Part shown: positions 61,738 through 64,000 of the stretch, one piece after another
Layout of the letters: each line of letters begins with the position of its first letter
How positions within the stretch are numbered: position 1 is the first letter of the stretch
The notes under the pieces: generated by a model
Seen by the model: the letters and a program-made list of their open reading frames with translations, nothing else
Database searches by the model: none
Told to the model about the DNA's origin: nothing
DNA from: Arenicola marina
Taxonomy: Eukaryota; Annelida; Polychaeta; Arenicolidae
Length of the DNA: 64,000 nucleotides
Assembly (NCBI GenBank): GCA_964019135.1
Contig: OZ025250.1
Coordinates: 53,567,357 to 53,631,356 of the forward strand
Direction of reading: 5' to 3'
Translations under genes and position numbers: made by a program

Positions 61738-62112
61738 TTTAGGTAGTCCACCTTTAGGTTGTCATGGTGACATTGTCCACCTTTAGGTGTCCACCTTTAG
61801 GATGTCCACCTTTAGGTGTCCACCTTTAGGTTATCCACCTTTAAGTTGTGAACCTTTAGGTTGTCCACCTTCAGGTGTCCACCTTTAGGATGTCCACCTT
61901 TAGGTGTTCACCTTTAGGTGTCCACCTTTAGGTTATCCACCTTTACGTTAATTGTCCTCCTTTAGGTTGTCTACCTTTAGGTCCACCTTTAAGTTGTGAA
62001 TCTTTAGATTGTCTACCTTTTGGTTGTCCACCTTTAGGTCCACCTTTAAGTTGTGAACCTTTAGGTTGCCCACCTTTAGGTTGTCCACCTTGACGACCTT
62101 TAGGTTGACCAC
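61738..62112. repeat. Minisatellite of CCACCTTTAGGTTGT-type units
   Basis: More than 20 copies of 12- to 15-base units built on CCACCTTTAGG(T/A). An open frame on the minus strand (GGQPKG repeats) is a by-product of the repeat. Confidence 0.9.
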
Positions 62113-62686
62113 CGACACGAAACTTCGGGGTCATTGTACGCCGTCGTAAAACTTCAATAGCTCAATACTTACCGGCACCGGGGGTTCTGTCCACCGGGGC
62201 TTTTGTCCGCCGGGGGTTTTGTCCGTTCCCCGTCGGGACCGAGGTTTTTGTCCCTTAGCGTTTTAGCGATAGGCCATTATTTAGTATTCAAATTTTCAGT
62301 CTATGAAAATCATTTATCGCGACGGTCGGCTAATATCTCATTCCCAGGTCACGAAGAATGATTTTCTTCTTTACCAGTTCACAGTGAAATGAAAAGCCCG
62401 TTACCGAGGAAAGCAAATACCCCTTGCCTGTACCCCATCTCCCTTTTGTCCGACATTGCGAGGGCGGATTTTTCTTCTTCAAAACTACGAATATTATCGA
62501 GTTTTACAATTTTTTGGTTTGGTAATCACGACAACCTAAAAACACTTGTTATTTACACATCTCGGTGATGGGCTGCCCAGCCCGGCTTCACAAAATGCTT
62601 ACGATGACCTGAACTGAACACGACTATAAGATATTCAACATAACGTTAATGGACTTGACGCCTGATTGAACAACAAGAACAATATA

Positions 62687-62946
62687 AGGGCCCCTGAGGG
62701 GGGGTAGCCATGTCGCGTGTCGATTTTAAGAAAAGGTCCATGTCGCGTGTCGATTTTAAGAAAAGGTCCATGTCGCGTGTCGATTTTAAGAAAAGGTCCA
62801 TGTCGCGTGTCGATTTTAAGAAAAGTTCCATGTCGCCGTGTCGGTAAGTCTTATGTCGCATGTCGATTCTAAGACAACCCCAATGTCGCATTGTCGATTT
62901 TAAAAATCGCTGTGTCGCCGTGTCGAAAAAGCCCCTCTGGGGCCCT
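62687..62946. mobile_element. Inverted-repeat element carrying 30-base tandem repeats
   Basis: Ends AGGGCCCCTGAGGGG and CCCCTCTGGGGCCCT are inverted copies. AATATA flanks both sides (62681-62686 and 62947-62952). Inside, the 30-base unit starting CCATGTCGCGTGTCGATTTT is repeated about four times almost exactly from 62708, then three or four times with decay. The minus-strand open frame (DMDLFLKSTR repeats) follows from a unit length divisible by three. It looks like a MITE whose core has expanded as a minisatellite. Confidence 0.7.
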
Positions 62947-62959
62947 AATATAGCGGGCG

Positions 62960-64000
62960 TCCTATACTCTGTTGAATTGCTTAACGCCTTTTTGGTTGAA
63001 TTGATTTGATTGGGGCTTAACAGCAATTTCGGCCTGCAGGGCTATATCGTGCCATACCGGTTAAGTTCAGTCTAAATAACTCAATAGTTAGTACTAAACC
63101 CCTGAAAGTACATGTTAATACATGTTAATGCCCTTTCGAACAGAAATATAACGGGCCCAGTATAACGGGCCACACAATTTTAGCCGTTGTCCTCAGCAAT
63201 TCAACGTAGCCTAAATTGGCTTAACGCCTGTGTTGTGTTAGACACGCTTAACTTATACTTACAGATCGTTTCTAGCGTTAAATGCCCCTCTGCTGCATAT
63301 GGTGGGCATTATATATTAACCCTAAAAAGGGGTTAAGATTAATTTCATACGTATACATTGCATATTGGTCAATACGAAGTCCTTCGGTGAATAGAGTCAA
63401 CGGCATTGACATAATATAAATGCCAAGTTGGCATGTACAAGGGGAACGACACACCCCTGCAACTGTGTCACTTCAACAGATTTTGTAGAAACCAAAACTA
63501 ACACGCAGGCAGGGGGGTAAGGGGTATGCCACGTACAGGTCGGACTGTTCGGGGGAGGGGGATATTGTAACAGTCGGCCAAACCATCTGCTGGAGGAAAC
63601 ATCCTACATTATCTCCATCCACACATATAATTCACCAGAACCATCAGGTACGTCATTTGGAGCGATAATTACAGCTGTGATCGTTCAAAGTACATTTTAT
63701 CCCCCCCCCCCGACCCACCCATTTACTCCTCCCCTCCGCCTCTAAATGTAACTGGCTAGGCCACTCCATCTACTAACTGCCCCTCACCCCCACCCTGCCA
63801 AATTTTGGTTTGAGTTTCTGTTTTTGTTCAGCTGCCTAACTTGGTCGCATAACCTACCACACACACACCAACTCTAGCCGTGGAATCTGTAAAAGTAGGA
63901 GTGGGTTCATTGTTCAGTTATCGGGCCCGCGTAGCTCGCATAATGCTCACGTTCAACCGTTGTTTTCAGCATTGGCCCTCACATTGAACGGTGGCAAGGT
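62960..64000. other. No gene seen
   Basis: AT-rich with C/G tracts (63512-63565, 63700-63790). Open frames are short and lack splice or family support. Confidence 0.5.

Noticed and set aside
61943-62134. GGQPKG-repeat protein frame
   Set aside because: Direct translation of the CCACCTTTAGG minisatellite; unit lengths vary and shift the frame elsewhere.

Overview
The window reads as intron-rich, AT-leaning animal nuclear DNA: short exons joined by GT-AG introns in matching phase, many short inverted-repeat DNA transposons and tRNA-derived SINEs, and no bacterial gene layout. The gene content (type I receptors with two C-type lectin-like domains, a nicotinic-receptor fragment, an M14 carboxypeptidase relative) and the heavy segmental duplication fit a marine invertebrate deuterostome. 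A lancelet (Branchiostoma) is my best guess, from general knowledge only.

Layout. 1-6134 is duplicated flank: the 3' end and downstream flank of a lectin-receptor gene, present as a 2,116-base tandem duplication (1-1783 and 2117-3899 look identical) and again, diverged, at 34301-40367. 6147-6932 (minus) is a broken nicotinic-receptor fragment that begins 12 bases from that duplication edge. 8337-18377 (minus) is a multi-exon M14 carboxypeptidase-like pseudogene whose zinc and catalytic positions are substituted. Its introns hold an inverted-repeat element (10400-11578), a THAP-domain fragment (12274-12504) and a 26-base minisatellite. 18.4-22 kb is gene-poor, with a striking hairpin (19256-19365) and a C-rich tract.

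22.0-34.5 kb and 43.2-59.2 kb are two diverged copies of one block. Each holds a plus-strand receptor gene with two C-type lectin-like domains and, divergently on the minus strand just upstream, a small signal-peptide exon. Copy A (26376-34518) joins 11 exons in frame: two lectin domains, a Pro/Thr stalk, one membrane helix, and a tail with an acidic-Tyr-x-x-Leu (hemITAM-like) motif. Copy B (49299-59153) lacks the membrane exon and the next exon. Its remaining exons join out of frame after the stalk, so it should give a secreted product or be decaying. The final tail exon occurs four times in the window, once inverted.

59.3-64 kb has no recognisable gene: a SINE, two minisatellites and an inverted-repeat element that carries 30-base tandem repeats.

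All calls come from reading and hand translation. No database search was run. I saw no retroviral, LTR or capsid-bearing element.
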